A stretch of 54,672 nt of DNA. Source: Syntrophobacterales bacterium. Lineage in GTDB: Bacteria; Desulfobacterota; Syntrophorhabdia; Syntrophorhabdales; Syntrophorhabdaceae. How positions within the stretch are numbered: position 1 is the stretch's first letter; each line of letters opens with the position of its first letter. The DNA is taken from assembly GCA_031274925.1 (NCBI GenBank), contig JAISPL010000015.1, positions 1 through 54,672 of the forward strand, in the 5' to 3' direction. Positions 1 to 7,467 of the stretch are shown one piece after another. The position numbers were made by a program, and so were the translations under genes. The notes under the pieces are model-generated. The model saw only the letters and a list, made by a program, of their open reading frames with translations, was not told where the DNA came from and ran no database searches.

Positions 1-33
1 TGATTTATGCACTATTCCATTGGGATACGCTGA

Positions 34-63
34 TTGACAGCCAATAAACACCAATGTTACAAT
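34..63 (+). promoter_or_regulatory. Possible sigma70 promoter
   Basis: TTGACA at 34-39 and TACAAT at 58-63 are separated by 18 bases, close to the sigma70 consensus. No intact gene follows within 300 bases. Downstream lie two small hairpins (GCCCA/TGGGC at about 117-128, TTCTACC/GGTAGAA at about 129-147). It may be a relic of a lost gene or mobile element. Confidence 0.35.
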
Positions 64-75
64 AATTGAAAGTGT

Positions 76-274
76 AAAAATTGCACGGCGAGTTTAGATA
101 AATTTTCTACAAATTGCCCAAATGGGCTTCTACCGAGGAGGTAGAATTATTCACAACAAAATATTTTACGGCTTAGGTCATTAAAAATACCTGTGCAATT
201 TTGGACAGGTATCGACCCCAACCCACCGCGGGGCACCGAATATCTCTCGTCTGAGAGTCGTGCAATTTTGGACA
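76..274. repeat. Short repeats resembling IS end repeats
   Basis: The 15-mer GTGCAATTTTGGACA occurs at 193-207 and again at 260-274 in the same orientation. A partial inverted copy (AAAAATTGCAC) lies at 76-86. Several short copies spaced about 70 bases apart are typical of transposase-binding repeats at ends of IS21-type elements, but no transposase gene is visible here. Reading this as an old IS end is inference; what is seen is only the repeats. Confidence 0.35.
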
Positions 275-340
275 CTTGTTTACCAATTTTCACTCTTGTG
301 AACTTTTTACATTCTAAATCGTTTTAGTATAAGTGCGGAG

Positions 341-615
341 ATGTTGCCTGTGAAGAAAATTATTTTTAGTTAATATTTATAGCCCATGTATTTGCCGAGA
401 AGGTTGAATATCGTAGCAATGGGCAAGTTAGCTCCATAAGCAATGAACAGGTTGAATACCATTCAAATGGTCAAAATACGTTCAATCGGCAAGTAATTTT
501 TCGTGCTAAATATAGAAAAAAGTTTGGTAAAGATGAATGCATCGCCAACAGGAGGCAAGCCCGCGATGTCAATTTCCCGAAACGGGCAGAATTCCTACCC
601 CAGGACCACCCGTAA
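341..615 (+). pseudogene. Possible broken small secreted protein
   Basis: An ATG at 341 opens a reading that starts like a signal peptide (residues VKKIIF). It stops after about ten codons, but the next frame, open from 370 to the TAA at 613-615, continues as LIFIAHVFAEKVEY, so one base change would give a signal peptide with an Ala-Glu cleavage region. The body carries two similar units (EYRSNGQ, EYHSNGQ), reminiscent of short bacterial MORN-like repeat proteins. The function is unknown. The reading may be chance; the join of a signal peptide to a repeat across one frameshift is the only support. Confidence 0.25.
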
Positions 616-659
616 AAAACCCCCCGAATTTCTCTGGACTATGCTATACTGATCTCCTG

Positions 660-1007
660 ATGGACAATCGAAAAAAGACTGGCATAATCTTCATAATAAT
701 AGGTGTTTGTATTCCATTGCTGGCCTTACCGTTCGTTTCTGGATATTCGAAGGATAAGGGTTTTATCGACAACTTTTACAAAATAGGGATTCAAATCAGG
801 GGAGATGCAGAAAGCAACATCGGTAACAAAGGATTCGCAAACCTTGAGAACATTAAAGGAAAGCGGCCAAAATTCTCCAAGCTCATTCCAAAGAGAATAC
901 CTCTCAGGCTTTTTTTTGTTATCACGCTGATCTTTCTGTACATGGGTATTACACGTATCGCGCCCCCTGGCCGGGAACACGACGAAGAACCGACAAAAAA
1001 GGGATAG
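660..1007 (+). CDS. Small two-helix membrane protein, unknown function
   Basis: This encodes a 115-residue protein if translation begins at the ATG at 660 (MDNRKKT). An in-frame ATG at 537 would add 41 residues rich in Pro and Arg that look non-coding, so the internal start is preferred. Two hydrophobic helices are visible, at about residues 8-28 and 83-100, around a basic 50-residue loop, followed by a charged tail ending in EEPTKKG. The likely topology is an inner-membrane protein with both ends on the same side. I do not recognise the family. It sits between decayed mobile-element material on both sides and is followed by a strong hairpin at 1103-1136, so it may be accessory. Confidence 0.5.
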   Translation: MDNRKKTGIIFIIIGVCIPLLALPFVSGYSKDKGFIDNFYKIGIQIRGDAESNIGNKGFANLENIKGKRPKFSKLIPKRIPLRLFFVITLIFLYMGITRIAPPGREHDEEPTKKG

Positions 1008-1102
1008 ATCGGCAACATCTCTCAAAAACGCTCCCGGACGTTCGGCATGTAAGTCTAAAAGGGACGAAGATAACCAGGCAAGTATCCTACTATATCTAGC
1101 TT

Positions 1103-1136
1103 AAGAACCCCCTGCAGCAAGCTGCAGGGGGTTCTT
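1103..1136. terminator. Strong hairpin; terminator or IS200 left-end hairpin
   Basis: A 16-bp perfect stem (AAGAACCCCCTGCAGC against its complement) with a two-base centre is followed by GTTTTG. It can terminate transcription coming from the 660-1007 gene. It also lies just upstream of the decayed IS200-type transposase, where elements of that family carry a hairpin that blocks incoming transcription. Confidence 0.7.
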
Positions 1137-1189
1137 GTTTTGTATTAATGTGGGATGGACAAGAGCACTGTTAGAATAAGGATACCACT

Positions 1190-1488
1190 AGGGCATGGCA
1201 GATTCATTACCATATAGTGTGTTCCAGGTAAAGTACAAGGAAATCTTTTTCTGGATGACAAGGTTGGTATAGATAAGAAAAAGAAACTGCCGCGGGCGCA
1301 GAAGAAAGAGATGGAGTGGGGGTTTGTAATTTCAGGCTACGCATCACACCACACGTAGAAAGCCTTAAAAGCGCTTTTAAGGTGGTAAATTCTGGACGGA
1401 TGAATACTCTTATGTGGCAACGGTCGGAAAAGAGAGCTTAATGGAAGAGTACGTTGAAAAACAAGGGGCACCAAAGAGAGGACTTTAA
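1190..1488 (+). pseudogene. Degenerate IS200/IS605-type TnpA (Y1 transposase) remnant
   Basis: Fragments of an IS200-type transposase can be read in shifted frames. Near 1200 there is IHYHIVCS, then in another frame QVKYKE, which together recall the family's N-terminal HYHIVW..KYR. Around 1310-1375 GYASHH and VESLKSAF recall the DHVH..LKS..S segment. From 1381 to the TAA at 1486-1488 the frame is open and gives GGKFWTDEYSYVATVGKE and EEYVEKQGA, the family's C-terminal pattern W-T-D-x-Y-x-V-x-T-V-G. Frameshifts and missing sequence (about 300 bases against about 450 for a full tnpA) mean it cannot make an active enzyme. Hairpins at 1103-1136 and 1503-1522 sit where the element's end hairpins would be. 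Confidence 0.6.
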
Positions 1489-1502
1489 GCATGCTTTTTA
1501 AT

Positions 1503-1522
1503 ACCCTGCAAGCTTGCAGGGT
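1503..1522. repeat. Perfect 20-bp palindrome
   Basis: ACCCTGCAAG followed directly by its complement. It lies 15 bases after the tnpA remnant stop, the place of the right-end hairpin in IS200-type elements. There is no following T-run, so a terminator role is less likely. Confidence 0.55.
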
Positions 1523-1628
1523 GCATTCTCCTGTTTAAGGTCTGCCAAAACAATATACAGGCGTCACCAGTTTCGCCGGGAATCAGTCCTCCCCCTCCCT
1601 ATGACTTGATTCTGTAAACGTAACAACA

Positions 1629-1661
1629 CGAAGCCCTTTTCCTATAAGGAAAAGGGCTTCG
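1629..1661. terminator. Terminator downstream of the decarboxylase genes
   Basis: A 15-bp perfect stem (CGAAGCCCTTTTCCT and complement) with a three-base ATA loop lies 38 bases beyond the minus-strand stop at 1700. It is positioned to end the minus-strand gcdB transcript. The T-runs are weak on both sides, so it may work in both directions. Confidence 0.65.
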
Positions 1662-1699
1662 TTTAATAGCTCGCACTTTATCTTACTTCAATAAAGATA

Positions 1700-2191
1700 T
1701 TATGCTTTCTTTGCTTTCTCTGGGAACAATTTCTTCATGGCAAAACTGTTAATATTCAGAAGAAGCCATAGGATACAGAGGACGATGAAGACGCCCGCAA
1801 ACCGTATAAGAAGCGTGCTCATAATCCACGTCATGTTATCTCGTGTAATCTTCACTGACGTCTTATCCCCACCAGTCTTTGAGATACCGATGGAGTGCCA
1901 GTTAGCCCCCCCTTGATCCTCAATATACATCTGTTCCTTCCAGTCCCTGTACTTTAAATCTTTCTCTTCCTCTTTTAGTGATTCCTTGTACCATTGCAGA
2001 ACGTTTTCATATGGCTGATTATACTCTATTACCTGAGACGTCTTCTCCGTGCTCAACACCTTACCTTCCGGCATCACAGGGGCATCCCAAGGCGCCTCGC
2101 CCTTTGCCCATGCATGCAAAGATGATGGTAAAAGAGCTACTCCTCCCAACATCAGGCTGACGATAAATATTATATAGACAATTTTTTTCAT
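1700..2191 (-). CDS. Secreted/TM protein paired with decarboxylase beta subunit
   Basis: This encodes a 163-residue protein starting at the ATG at 2191, chosen because GAGGAGGG precedes it at ideal spacing; an upstream ATG at 2206 lacks a good site. Residues 1-27 are a signal peptide ending LHA. Residues about 40-120 form a soluble periplasmic domain rich in Trp and charged residues, and residues about 126-147 are a single TM helix with a basic tail (KKLFPEKAKKA). The gene follows the Na+-pump beta subunit by 15 bases, so the two are co-transcribed. The C-terminal helix recalls the membrane anchor of OadG-type gamma subunits, but a gamma subunit normally has an N-terminal anchor and no periplasmic domain. 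Proposed role (inference): an assembly or anchoring partner of the pump. I do not recognise the domain. Confidence 0.75.
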   Translation of the reverse strand: MKKIVYIIFIVSLMLGGVALLPSSLHAWAKGEAPWDAPVMPEGKVLSTEKTSQVIEYNQPYENVLQWYKESLKEEEKDLKYRDWKEQMYIEDQGGANWHSIGISKTGGDKTSVKITRDNMTWIMSTLLIRFAGVFIVLCILWLLLNINSFAMKKLFPEKAKKA

Positions 2192-2206
2192 ATATACCCT
2201 CCTCAT

Positions 2207-3352
2207 TTACTCAAACATAGACAGGAGCATGCCGGCAGCGGCCGGTGAGCCGATTGACCCGGCGAGACAGGCGGCCATTGCATGCATGAGCAGGTAGTTT
2301 TTCTTGTCATACTGCTGTCCAATGATCTGCGAAAGTCTGGGAGCCATCGGGATCGCTGAAACACCTGAGTTACCGATCAGAGGATTGACCTTATCTTTTG
2401 AGACCATGTTGATGATTTTTACCGTAATGATTCCACCGGCTGTACATACGACGAAATCAAGAAGGCCAAGAGCGAAAACAAGCATGGGTTTGTAGGTCAG
2501 GAATACATGAGCCTGCATAGAGGCTCCAACACTTAAGCCCAGAAAAATAGTCACAATGTCCATCATAGGATTTGCGGCTGTATCTGTTAGACGTTTCACC
2601 ACGCCGCTCACTCTCATAAGGTTACCGAACAGGAGCATACCCATTAAAGGCATAACCATCGGGACCATCAAAGCAATGATGCCACCGCAGATAAGAGGAA
2701 AGAGAATCAATTCCGTCTTGGAGCATTTTCTTCCTATCTTCATCCTGATGAGCCGCTCTTTCGGGGTCGTCATCATTCTCATAACGGGCGCCTGAATAAT
2801 GGGCACCATGGACATGTAGGAATATGCGGCCAGCGTATTCGCACTGAGAAGATGTGGGGCCAACTTGGCCGTAAGATATATTGTCGTCGGACCGTCTGCG
2901 CCACCAATAATACCGACGGAAGCAGCTTCTTTAATCGTGAAACCCGCCAAGATCGTTCCTGTGAAAGTTACAAAAACGCCCAACTGTGCCCCAGCGCCGA
3001 TAAGGAGCATTTTCGGGTTGGAGATCATAGGTTCAAAGTCCGTCATCGCCCCAAGTCCGAGAAATATAAGGCAGGGGATTACCTCCCATAGAATTCCGTA
3101 TTTATAAAAAAATTGCAGCAGTTGGGGCTGGCCGCCTTCCTCAAACCCAAACAGGGGGGTATTTGGAAAGTTAACCAGGAATATTCCAAATCCGATGGGC
3201 AGAAGAAGTAAAGGCTCAAAATCCTTCACTATTGCCATATAGAGGAAAAAGCACCCTATTGCCCACATGACGACATGCTGCCAAGTCAACGTCGGAAACC
3301 CCGTCGTATGGAGCGTGCCAATAAGCAGATCCCAAATTTCGTTAAAACTCAT
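2207..3352 (-). CDS. gcdB: Na+-translocating decarboxylase beta subunit
   Basis: This is the membrane carboxyltransferase-coupled decarboxylase subunit of the OadB/MmdB/GcdB family, which decarboxylates carboxybiotin and pumps Na+ out of the cell. It has 381 residues with about nine to eleven hydrophobic helices. The two re-entrant signatures are present: GGADGPT (Asp153, matching Asp203 of Klebsiella OadB) and NPLIGNSGVSA (Asn323, Gly327 and Ser332 matching OadB Asn373, Gly377, Ser382). The ATG at 3352 is preceded by AAGGAGG; a TTG one codon earlier is ignored. Which substrate is used (oxaloacetate, methylmalonyl-CoA, glutaconyl-CoA) cannot be told from beta alone; gcdB is a guess from the anaerobic acyl-CoA context. 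No carboxyltransferase alpha or biotin-carrier gene is in the window. Confidence 0.92.
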   Translation of the reverse strand: MSFNEIWDLLIGTLHTTGFPTLTWQHVVMWAIGCFFLYMAIVKDFEPLLLLPIGFGIFLVNFPNTPLFGFEEGGQPQLLQFFYKYGILWEVIPCLIFLGLGAMTDFEPMISNPKMLLIGAGAQLGVFVTFTGTILAGFTIKEAASVGIIGGADGPTTIYLTAKLAPHLLSANTLAAYSYMSMVPIIQAPVMRMMTTPKERLIRMKIGRKCSKTELILFPLICGGIIALMVPMVMPLMGMLLFGNLMRVSGVVKRLTDTAANPMMDIVTIFLGLSVGASMQAHVFLTYKPMLVFALGLLDFVVCTAGGIITVKIINMVSKDKVNPLIGNSGVSAIPMAPRLSQIIGQQYDKKNYLLMHAMAACLAGSIGSPAAAGMLLSMFE

Positions 3353-3388
3353 CAATAACCTCCTTAAAGTAAAAATTTTCGTGAAATA

Positions 3389-3416
3389 ATTCTAGTCCCA
3401 AAGTGACCAAATCCAA
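3389..3416 (-). promoter_or_regulatory. Candidate promoter of gcdB
   Basis: On the minus strand TTGGAT (3411-3416) and TAGAAT (3389-3394) are 16 bases apart and lie about 37 bases upstream of the gcdB start. The match to sigma70 consensus is reasonable but not perfect. Confidence 0.45.
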
Positions 3417-3873
3417 GGGCAGGAGGAGCCCGGACTCAATCACCGAACCAGAACTTTGAAATCAGCAAATCAGCATACTATTGTTGATATTAATGAAATA
3501 TTTCACTTATCTATTTTTGTTTTAACGATATATTATTCCGCACCCCATGTCAACTTTTTATTTTCGGAATCTTACTGCAATTTTCTCGCATACATTCCAT
3601 TTGGCGAAAGACCTGATGATTTACTCCGATTTCAGTCGGACGGGCATCCGAAAGGCGTATCACGGCGAGCTATCTAAAAAGGAATCGATAAGTCGAGAAA
3701 AAACAGGCTTAAGACATAGATACCGGCAATTCGATATGGCACCTCCCATTTGAATCATCCGTCCGTTCCGTGTTACAATTATTCATGCGTTACAGAACTG
3801 ATTCCACGATCTCTGCCAGTTCAACCGGGGAGGACGGACCACATTCCGTGACTATCCTGAAAGCAGCGACAGA
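3417..3873. other. Intergenic stretch, no gene recognised
   Basis: The interval between the divergent gcdB and the small membrane protein gene is AT-rich around 3475-3560. Short readings exist in both directions but none has a ribosome-binding site, a recognisable domain or protein-like composition. It probably holds the promoter of the plus-strand gene; no clear -35/-10 pair was found. Confidence 0.4.
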
Positions 3874-4212
3874 ATGAATCCATCTGTACGCCGTTCATTT
3901 GTGCGGGATTTGATCATCTTCTGGCTCGTGGTATTTCTCGTGGTCCTGACTTGGCGCCACAATATGGCAGTCATGGCGATCCTGGTAGCGGCCTACCTGA
4001 CCAGATTCTATTTTTGGCCAGATAAAGAGGATCATATCTTCTATCTGGCAGGAGCGATTGTAGGACCGGCCGCAGAGATTGTCGCCACCCATGCGGGCAT
4101 ATGGAGCTACACCCTGCCTTCCTTTCTTAATATACCTGTGTGGCTTCCCTTTGCATGGGGTTTTGCAACGGTCATTATAATAAGGATCGGGCAGGCTTTC
4201 GTAAAAACATGA
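3874..4212 (+). CDS. Small integral membrane protein, unknown function
   Basis: This encodes a 112-residue protein that is hydrophobic over most of its length, with about three to four helices (roughly residues 10-28, 30-46, 55-72 and 84-106). A conserved-looking segment reads GPAAEIVATHAGIW, then PVWLPFAWGF, with a membrane-embedded Glu and His, a pattern I associate with small bacterial membrane proteins of unknown function. It begins MNPSVRRSF, so the N-terminus is probably cytoplasmic by the positive-inside rule. It stands alone and converges with dusB. No function is proposed. Confidence 0.6.
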   Translation: MNPSVRRSFVRDLIIFWLVVFLVVLTWRHNMAVMAILVAAYLTRFYFWPDKEDHIFYLAGAIVGPAAEIVATHAGIWSYTLPSFLNIPVWLPFAWGFATVIIIRIGQAFVKT

Positions 4213-4297
4213 CAACATGATAAAGGTGTGCTGTTCGGATCAACAAGAGCAAAGAGCCAAATGGTTTCCACGAAAGAAAGGATAGCCCTTTCTAGGA

Positions 4298-5263
4298 TTA
4301 AAGGCCAGTCACTTCCTCAATCACACCGAGAAGCGCTTCGCTTGTTTTCTCCCTGAATGCTTTGTCCCGAAGAGGCTTGGCCCCCGGCAGCCCCCGTGTG
4401 TACCAGATGAAAAATTTTCGAAAACTGCTCACCCCCCGGCTCTCACCGTGGTGGGCCACAACCAGATCAAGATGATTCTTCATTACCGCCGCTACTTCCC
4501 GGGCATCAGGCCGGTAAGAAATCCGGTCATTCCGAAAGAACCCGATTATCTCCTTGAATATCCATGGATTGCCTAGCGCTCCCCTGGCGATCGCGACTCC
4601 GTCGCAGCCAGTTTCGTCAAACATGGTTTTTATTGAGCCTATGGTAAGATTGTCCCCGCTTGCGATGACAGGTATTTTCAACGCCTGTTTCACTTCTCTG
4701 ATTATGCGGTAGTCGACAGTTCCGCTGTAGCCCTGCATCTTCGTCCTGCCATGAATGAAGAGCGTACCAATACCTGCGTCTTCCGCAAGAAGGGCCACTT
4801 CTTTTGCATTTACTGAATCGGTGTCCCACCCTGCCCTTATTTTCACGGTCACCGGAATATTCGAACGGCGAACAAGCCCCCTAAGGATCTTCTTTAGGTT
4901 GTAAGGATCTCTGAGCAACGCAGCGCCCATACCTTTGCGTGTGACTTTTGTTGTCGGGCAAGCCGCGTTGAAATCAAGAAGGTCGAATCCACCTTCGTGC
5001 AGCAGATCAACGGCCCTCCAGAGATAATCTTCATCATTACCCACCAGTTGAACGCCAAGGGGCCTGTCATCCTGGCTTGAGGAGAGCATGCGACAAGTCC
5101 TTTTGTCGCCATTGCTCAACGCCTTTGCATCAATCATCTCCGTAAAAGCAAAGGGAGCCCCAAAACTGCGCGTTATGGCACGGAAAGGGAGATCGCTTAC
5201 ACCCGCCATGGGCGCGACCATACATGGGACAGGCAAAGCGAGGCCGCCAATAACCAGCATCAT
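4298..5263 (-). CDS. dusB: tRNA-dihydrouridine synthase
   Basis: This FMN-dependent enzyme reduces uridine to dihydrouridine in tRNA D-loops in the cytoplasm. The 321-residue TIM barrel has the usual order: APMAGVSDLPFR (residues 17-28), GVQLVGND (70-77), DFNAACPTTK with the catalytic Cys102, VKIRAGWD (Lys141), FIHGRT (His171), ASGDN (201-205) for FMN phosphate, and ARGALGNPW. The last 80 residues form the helical tRNA-recognition domain. The length is normal for DusB (E. coli about 321). NAACPTTK replaces the commoner NMGCPVKK; the catalytic Cys is kept. The start has two adjacent ATGs and a weak ribosome-binding site. It is a single-gene unit by position. Confidence 0.93.
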   Translation of the reverse strand: MMLVIGGLALPVPCMVAPMAGVSDLPFRAITRSFGAPFAFTEMIDAKALSNGDKRTCRMLSSSQDDRPLGVQLVGNDEDYLWRAVDLLHEGGFDLLDFNAACPTTKVTRKGMGAALLRDPYNLKKILRGLVRRSNIPVTVKIRAGWDTDSVNAKEVALLAEDAGIGTLFIHGRTKMQGYSGTVDYRIIREVKQALKIPVIASGDNLTIGSIKTMFDETGCDGVAIARGALGNPWIFKEIIGFFRNDRISYRPDAREVAAVMKNHLDLVVAHHGESRGVSSFRKFFIWYTRGLPGAKPLRDKAFREKTSEALLGVIEEVTGL

Positions 5264-5325
5264 CTATTTTAGACCGGAATAATTAAGACGTCAAATACAG
5301 AAGAATTTCAGACGGCAATCCCCAC

Positions 5326-5352
5326 AAGGACCGGCCATGGTGGCCGGTCCTT
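5326..5352. terminator. Bidirectional terminator-like hairpin
   Basis: A 12-bp perfect stem (AAGGACCGGCCA and complement) around TGG lies between the dusB start and the stop of the Tyr/Pro-rich gene at 5379, where it can end the minus-strand transcript of the latter. Confidence 0.65.
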
Positions 5353-5378
5353 TATTGCCTTCAACAACCTCAACCTGC

Positions 5379-5678
5379 TTACGGGTATGCGTATGCCCTG
5401 GGCGCAGGTGGATAGTAATAGGTATGGGGAGCGGGAGGGTAATAGTATGCTGGGGGCGGAGGCGGCGCGTAGTAAACCGGAGGCGCCATAGCGGCTCCGA
5501 TAAGTCCGCCCAGTACGAGTCCTCCCACCACAGCGCCGGCAACACCCAACCCATGGGCGCTGTGGTGCCCGTGATAATAACCGCGCCCGTATCCAAAGCC
5601 CCGAGCCTCACTCATGACTGGCACGCTCACCGCGAAAAATATGGCCAAAAGAGAGGTAATTACAAGTGTCTTTCTCAT
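5379..5678 (-). CDS. Secreted Tyr/Pro-rich protein with glycine zipper
   Basis: This encodes 99 residues from the ATG at 5678, which has a GGGGG ribosome-binding site; an in-frame ATG at 5771 would put 31 residues before a perfect signal peptide and is rejected. Residues 1-26 are a signal peptide (MRKTLVITSLL to SEA). Residues 27-45 are Gly/His/Tyr-rich, 46-66 form a glycine zipper (GVAGAVVGGLVLGGLIGAA), and the tail is repeats of Tyr-Tyr-Pro-Pro-Ala. Proteins with this layout are small envelope proteins, often induced under stress, with no known reaction. The tail could be an unstructured surface extension or a metal-binding His/Tyr region; that is inference. Confidence 0.75.
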   Translation of the reverse strand: MRKTLVITSLLAIFFAVSVPVMSEARGFGYGRGYYHGHHSAHGLGVAGAVVGGLVLGGLIGAAMAPPVYYAPPPPPAYYYPPAPHTYYYPPAPRAYAYP

Positions 5679-5993
5679 GCGAACCCCCTGTGGTATCGTA
5701 GTGGCGACTTCAATGCATCCGCCATTGTTATTTAAGGTTGCAAAAAAAATGCCATATACCTTACCATGCATAATTGATTCAAATTACGCGCAATGTCCTA
5801 AAATATTGTCTCCCGGGCACTACGAAACAGGAAAGAATTGTCGAAATCAATAGATAGGGGCGACAAGATCGTCGCATGACGACCGTTATGATATTTGTGA
5901 AACTGCCGAGTCCAGCACAAAAGAATAAAGATGGGAGGGATTCTGCTCCGCCCCATCCTTTAATTGTAACGTGAATTAACCCTTATCGTTCAG
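5679..5993. other. Intergenic region with abfD terminator
   Basis: No gene is supported. The stretch holds the probable upstream region of the Tyr/Pro-rich gene (AT-rich near 5740-5770) and, at 5930-5957, the terminator of the abfD transcript. Confidence 0.4.
5930..5957 (-). terminator. Rho-independent terminator of abfD
   Basis: On the minus strand GATGGGGCGGA pairs with TCCCTCCCATC (two mismatches) around a six-base loop and is followed by a T-rich CTTTATTCTTTT. It lies 37 bases after the abfD stop. Confidence 0.6.
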
Positions 5994-7430
5994 TCAATCT
6001 TTGATGCCAGCCAGTCGCTTTGCTGCCCGTTTCTTGCTCTCCAAGTCGGTCTCGCGGAGAATTGTTACCCTGTGGGCTTCCGGTGAACCTCCACCATGGA
6101 TATCGGATATGGTATCCGCACTTTCCATCGCCATCTTCTCGACCAGCCTGTACATTTTAACCCTATTCTCCGTCGGTACATTGCCCACACCCTTGAGATA
6201 CTTTCTCAACAAATCACCGATCTCTGGGTTGTCAAAATCTCTGTCCGACGGCAGATCGGCGACGAACCCTCCGGCAGCGTCTACCATAAGCCTTATGGCT
6301 TCCGACATCTCCTTGCCTTCATGAATCTTAGAGGCATTCGCGAGCACTGTATCGATAAAGTATGTCCCTGAAGGCTGCTTCTTTCCCTCATATGAGGAAG
6401 CAAGGCAACAGCCGTAGAGAGTCTCTGCCCTATGGACCATGTCGACAACTTTTTGTTTCAGGTGCCCCGCTTTCGCGGTTCCGTTATAATCCATCAAAGT
6501 AAGGGCTGCACCGACCATGCAATCAATCTTTCCGGATTTGCATCCGCCGTGACTCTGGCGATGGAGGGAGGAAAATTTCACCACCATATCCTGAGCAAAT
6601 TCCGTCTCACCGCACATAAACACTCTCTCCCAAGGTACGAATACATCATTAAAAATAATGGTCGGGCAGTATTTTGAATAGTATACATTACCGATATCGC
6701 ATCCGTCTAACTCGCGCATATCCAGAGTTGACCTCCCCACCACATGGATCAATCCTTTAGTGTCGGAAGGTACAGCAAATGACACGGCATAGTCCGTGTC
6801 GGCTTTACCCATTGCTCTAGTGGGAAGGACAATAATCTCATGGGACGAGAGGGACCCAGTCTGATGGGCTTTTGCTCCTCGGACTACAATGCCGTCGTCG
6901 CGCTTCTCAACAATGCGGAGAAACATATCTTTGTCAGGCTGTTCATGGGGATTAAGGGAACGGTCGCCTTTTACGTCCGTTACGCCTGCATTGCCCGTGA
7001 GGTCGTTCTTCTGCATATATTTAAGAAATTCGGTAAAATTCTTGTGATAACTGGTACCGTATTTCTTGTCGATATCATAGGTCACAATGGAGAGGCTCGA
7101 CAGACAGTCCAGACCCGTACACCGCTGGTGGCAGGTCCCCACAAAATTGGCCATTTTACGATTGACCTTAACTCTTGCAACAAGGTCTTCAATGCTTGAA
7201 GGGGGCAAATTGAACCTGCTTACCGGCTCGTTAATAAGGGGGCTTACAGTTACGAAAAGGTCACGGTTTTCTTCTTTGCCAGCCATTTCATACGTAGCTG
7301 CCGTCGCCTCAATGCCGGCGCGGAGCCTGGGGTTGTCCACTATGTTTGTCAGGCGTTCGCCGAACATATATGCCGTCGGTTTCAGAGCTCTTATTGATTC
7401 GATATACTCCTCTTTTGTTTTAAGACCCAT
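5994..7430 (-). CDS. abfD: 4-hydroxybutyryl-CoA dehydratase / vinylacetyl-CoA delta-isomerase
   Basis: This enzyme converts 4-hydroxybutyryl-CoA to crotonyl-CoA by a ketyl-radical mechanism using FAD and an unusual [4Fe-4S] cluster, and also isomerises vinylacetyl-CoA. The 478-residue protein is of the usual length (C. aminobutyricum about 490). The cluster ligands are all visible: Cys100 and Cys104 in TCHQRC, His290 and Cys297 in HRQSHGGC, matching Cys99, Cys103, His292 and Cys299 of the Clostridium enzyme. The acyl-CoA dehydrogenase-like fold and the C-terminal IHGGGSPEAHR segment are typical. The start ATG at 7430 follows AGGAGGTAC. The gene follows a GntR regulator by 37 bases and is divergent from sucCD-like genes. 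The family also includes 4-hydroxyphenylacetate 3-monooxygenase-type flavoproteins, but these lack the four ligands. Expected to be cytoplasmic and oxygen-sensitive. Confidence 0.95.
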   Translation of the reverse strand: MGLKTKEEYIESIRALKPTAYMFGERLTNIVDNPRLRAGIEATAATYEMAGKEENRDLFVTVSPLINEPVSRFNLPPSSIEDLVARVKVNRKMANFVGTCHQRCTGLDCLSSLSIVTYDIDKKYGTSYHKNFTEFLKYMQKNDLTGNAGVTDVKGDRSLNPHEQPDKDMFLRIVEKRDDGIVVRGAKAHQTGSLSSHEIIVLPTRAMGKADTDYAVSFAVPSDTKGLIHVVGRSTLDMRELDGCDIGNVYYSKYCPTIIFNDVFVPWERVFMCGETEFAQDMVVKFSSLHRQSHGGCKSGKIDCMVGAALTLMDYNGTAKAGHLKQKVVDMVHRAETLYGCCLASSYEGKKQPSGTYFIDTVLANASKIHEGKEMSEAIRLMVDAAGGFVADLPSDRDFDNPEIGDLLRKYLKGVGNVPTENRVKMYRLVEKMAMESADTISDIHGGGSPEAHRVTILRETDLESKKRAAKRLAGIKD

Positions 7431-7467
7431 ACCTGTACCTCCTTAAATGTTTAAACTCTTATATCCT

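Larger units (their letters stand above)
1103..1522 (+). mobile_element. Decayed IS200/IS605-like element between two hairpins
   Basis: The unit consists of a left hairpin (1103-1136), the degenerate tnpA remnant and a right palindrome (1503-1522), about 420 bases in total, shorter than the roughly 700-base intact elements. No tnpB-like accessory gene is present. Exact ends cannot be set because this family makes no target duplication and has no terminal inverted repeats. Confidence 0.45.

Noticed and set aside
117-147. Two adjacent small hairpins that could be a small RNA
   Set aside because: The stems are only 5-7 bp and no conserved RNA family or terminator follows.
5291-5611. 106-codon minus-strand reading and its plus-strand mate at 5337-5735
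   Set aside because: Both are alternative frames of the Tyr/Pro-rich gene; its GC-rich repeats leave all frames open.
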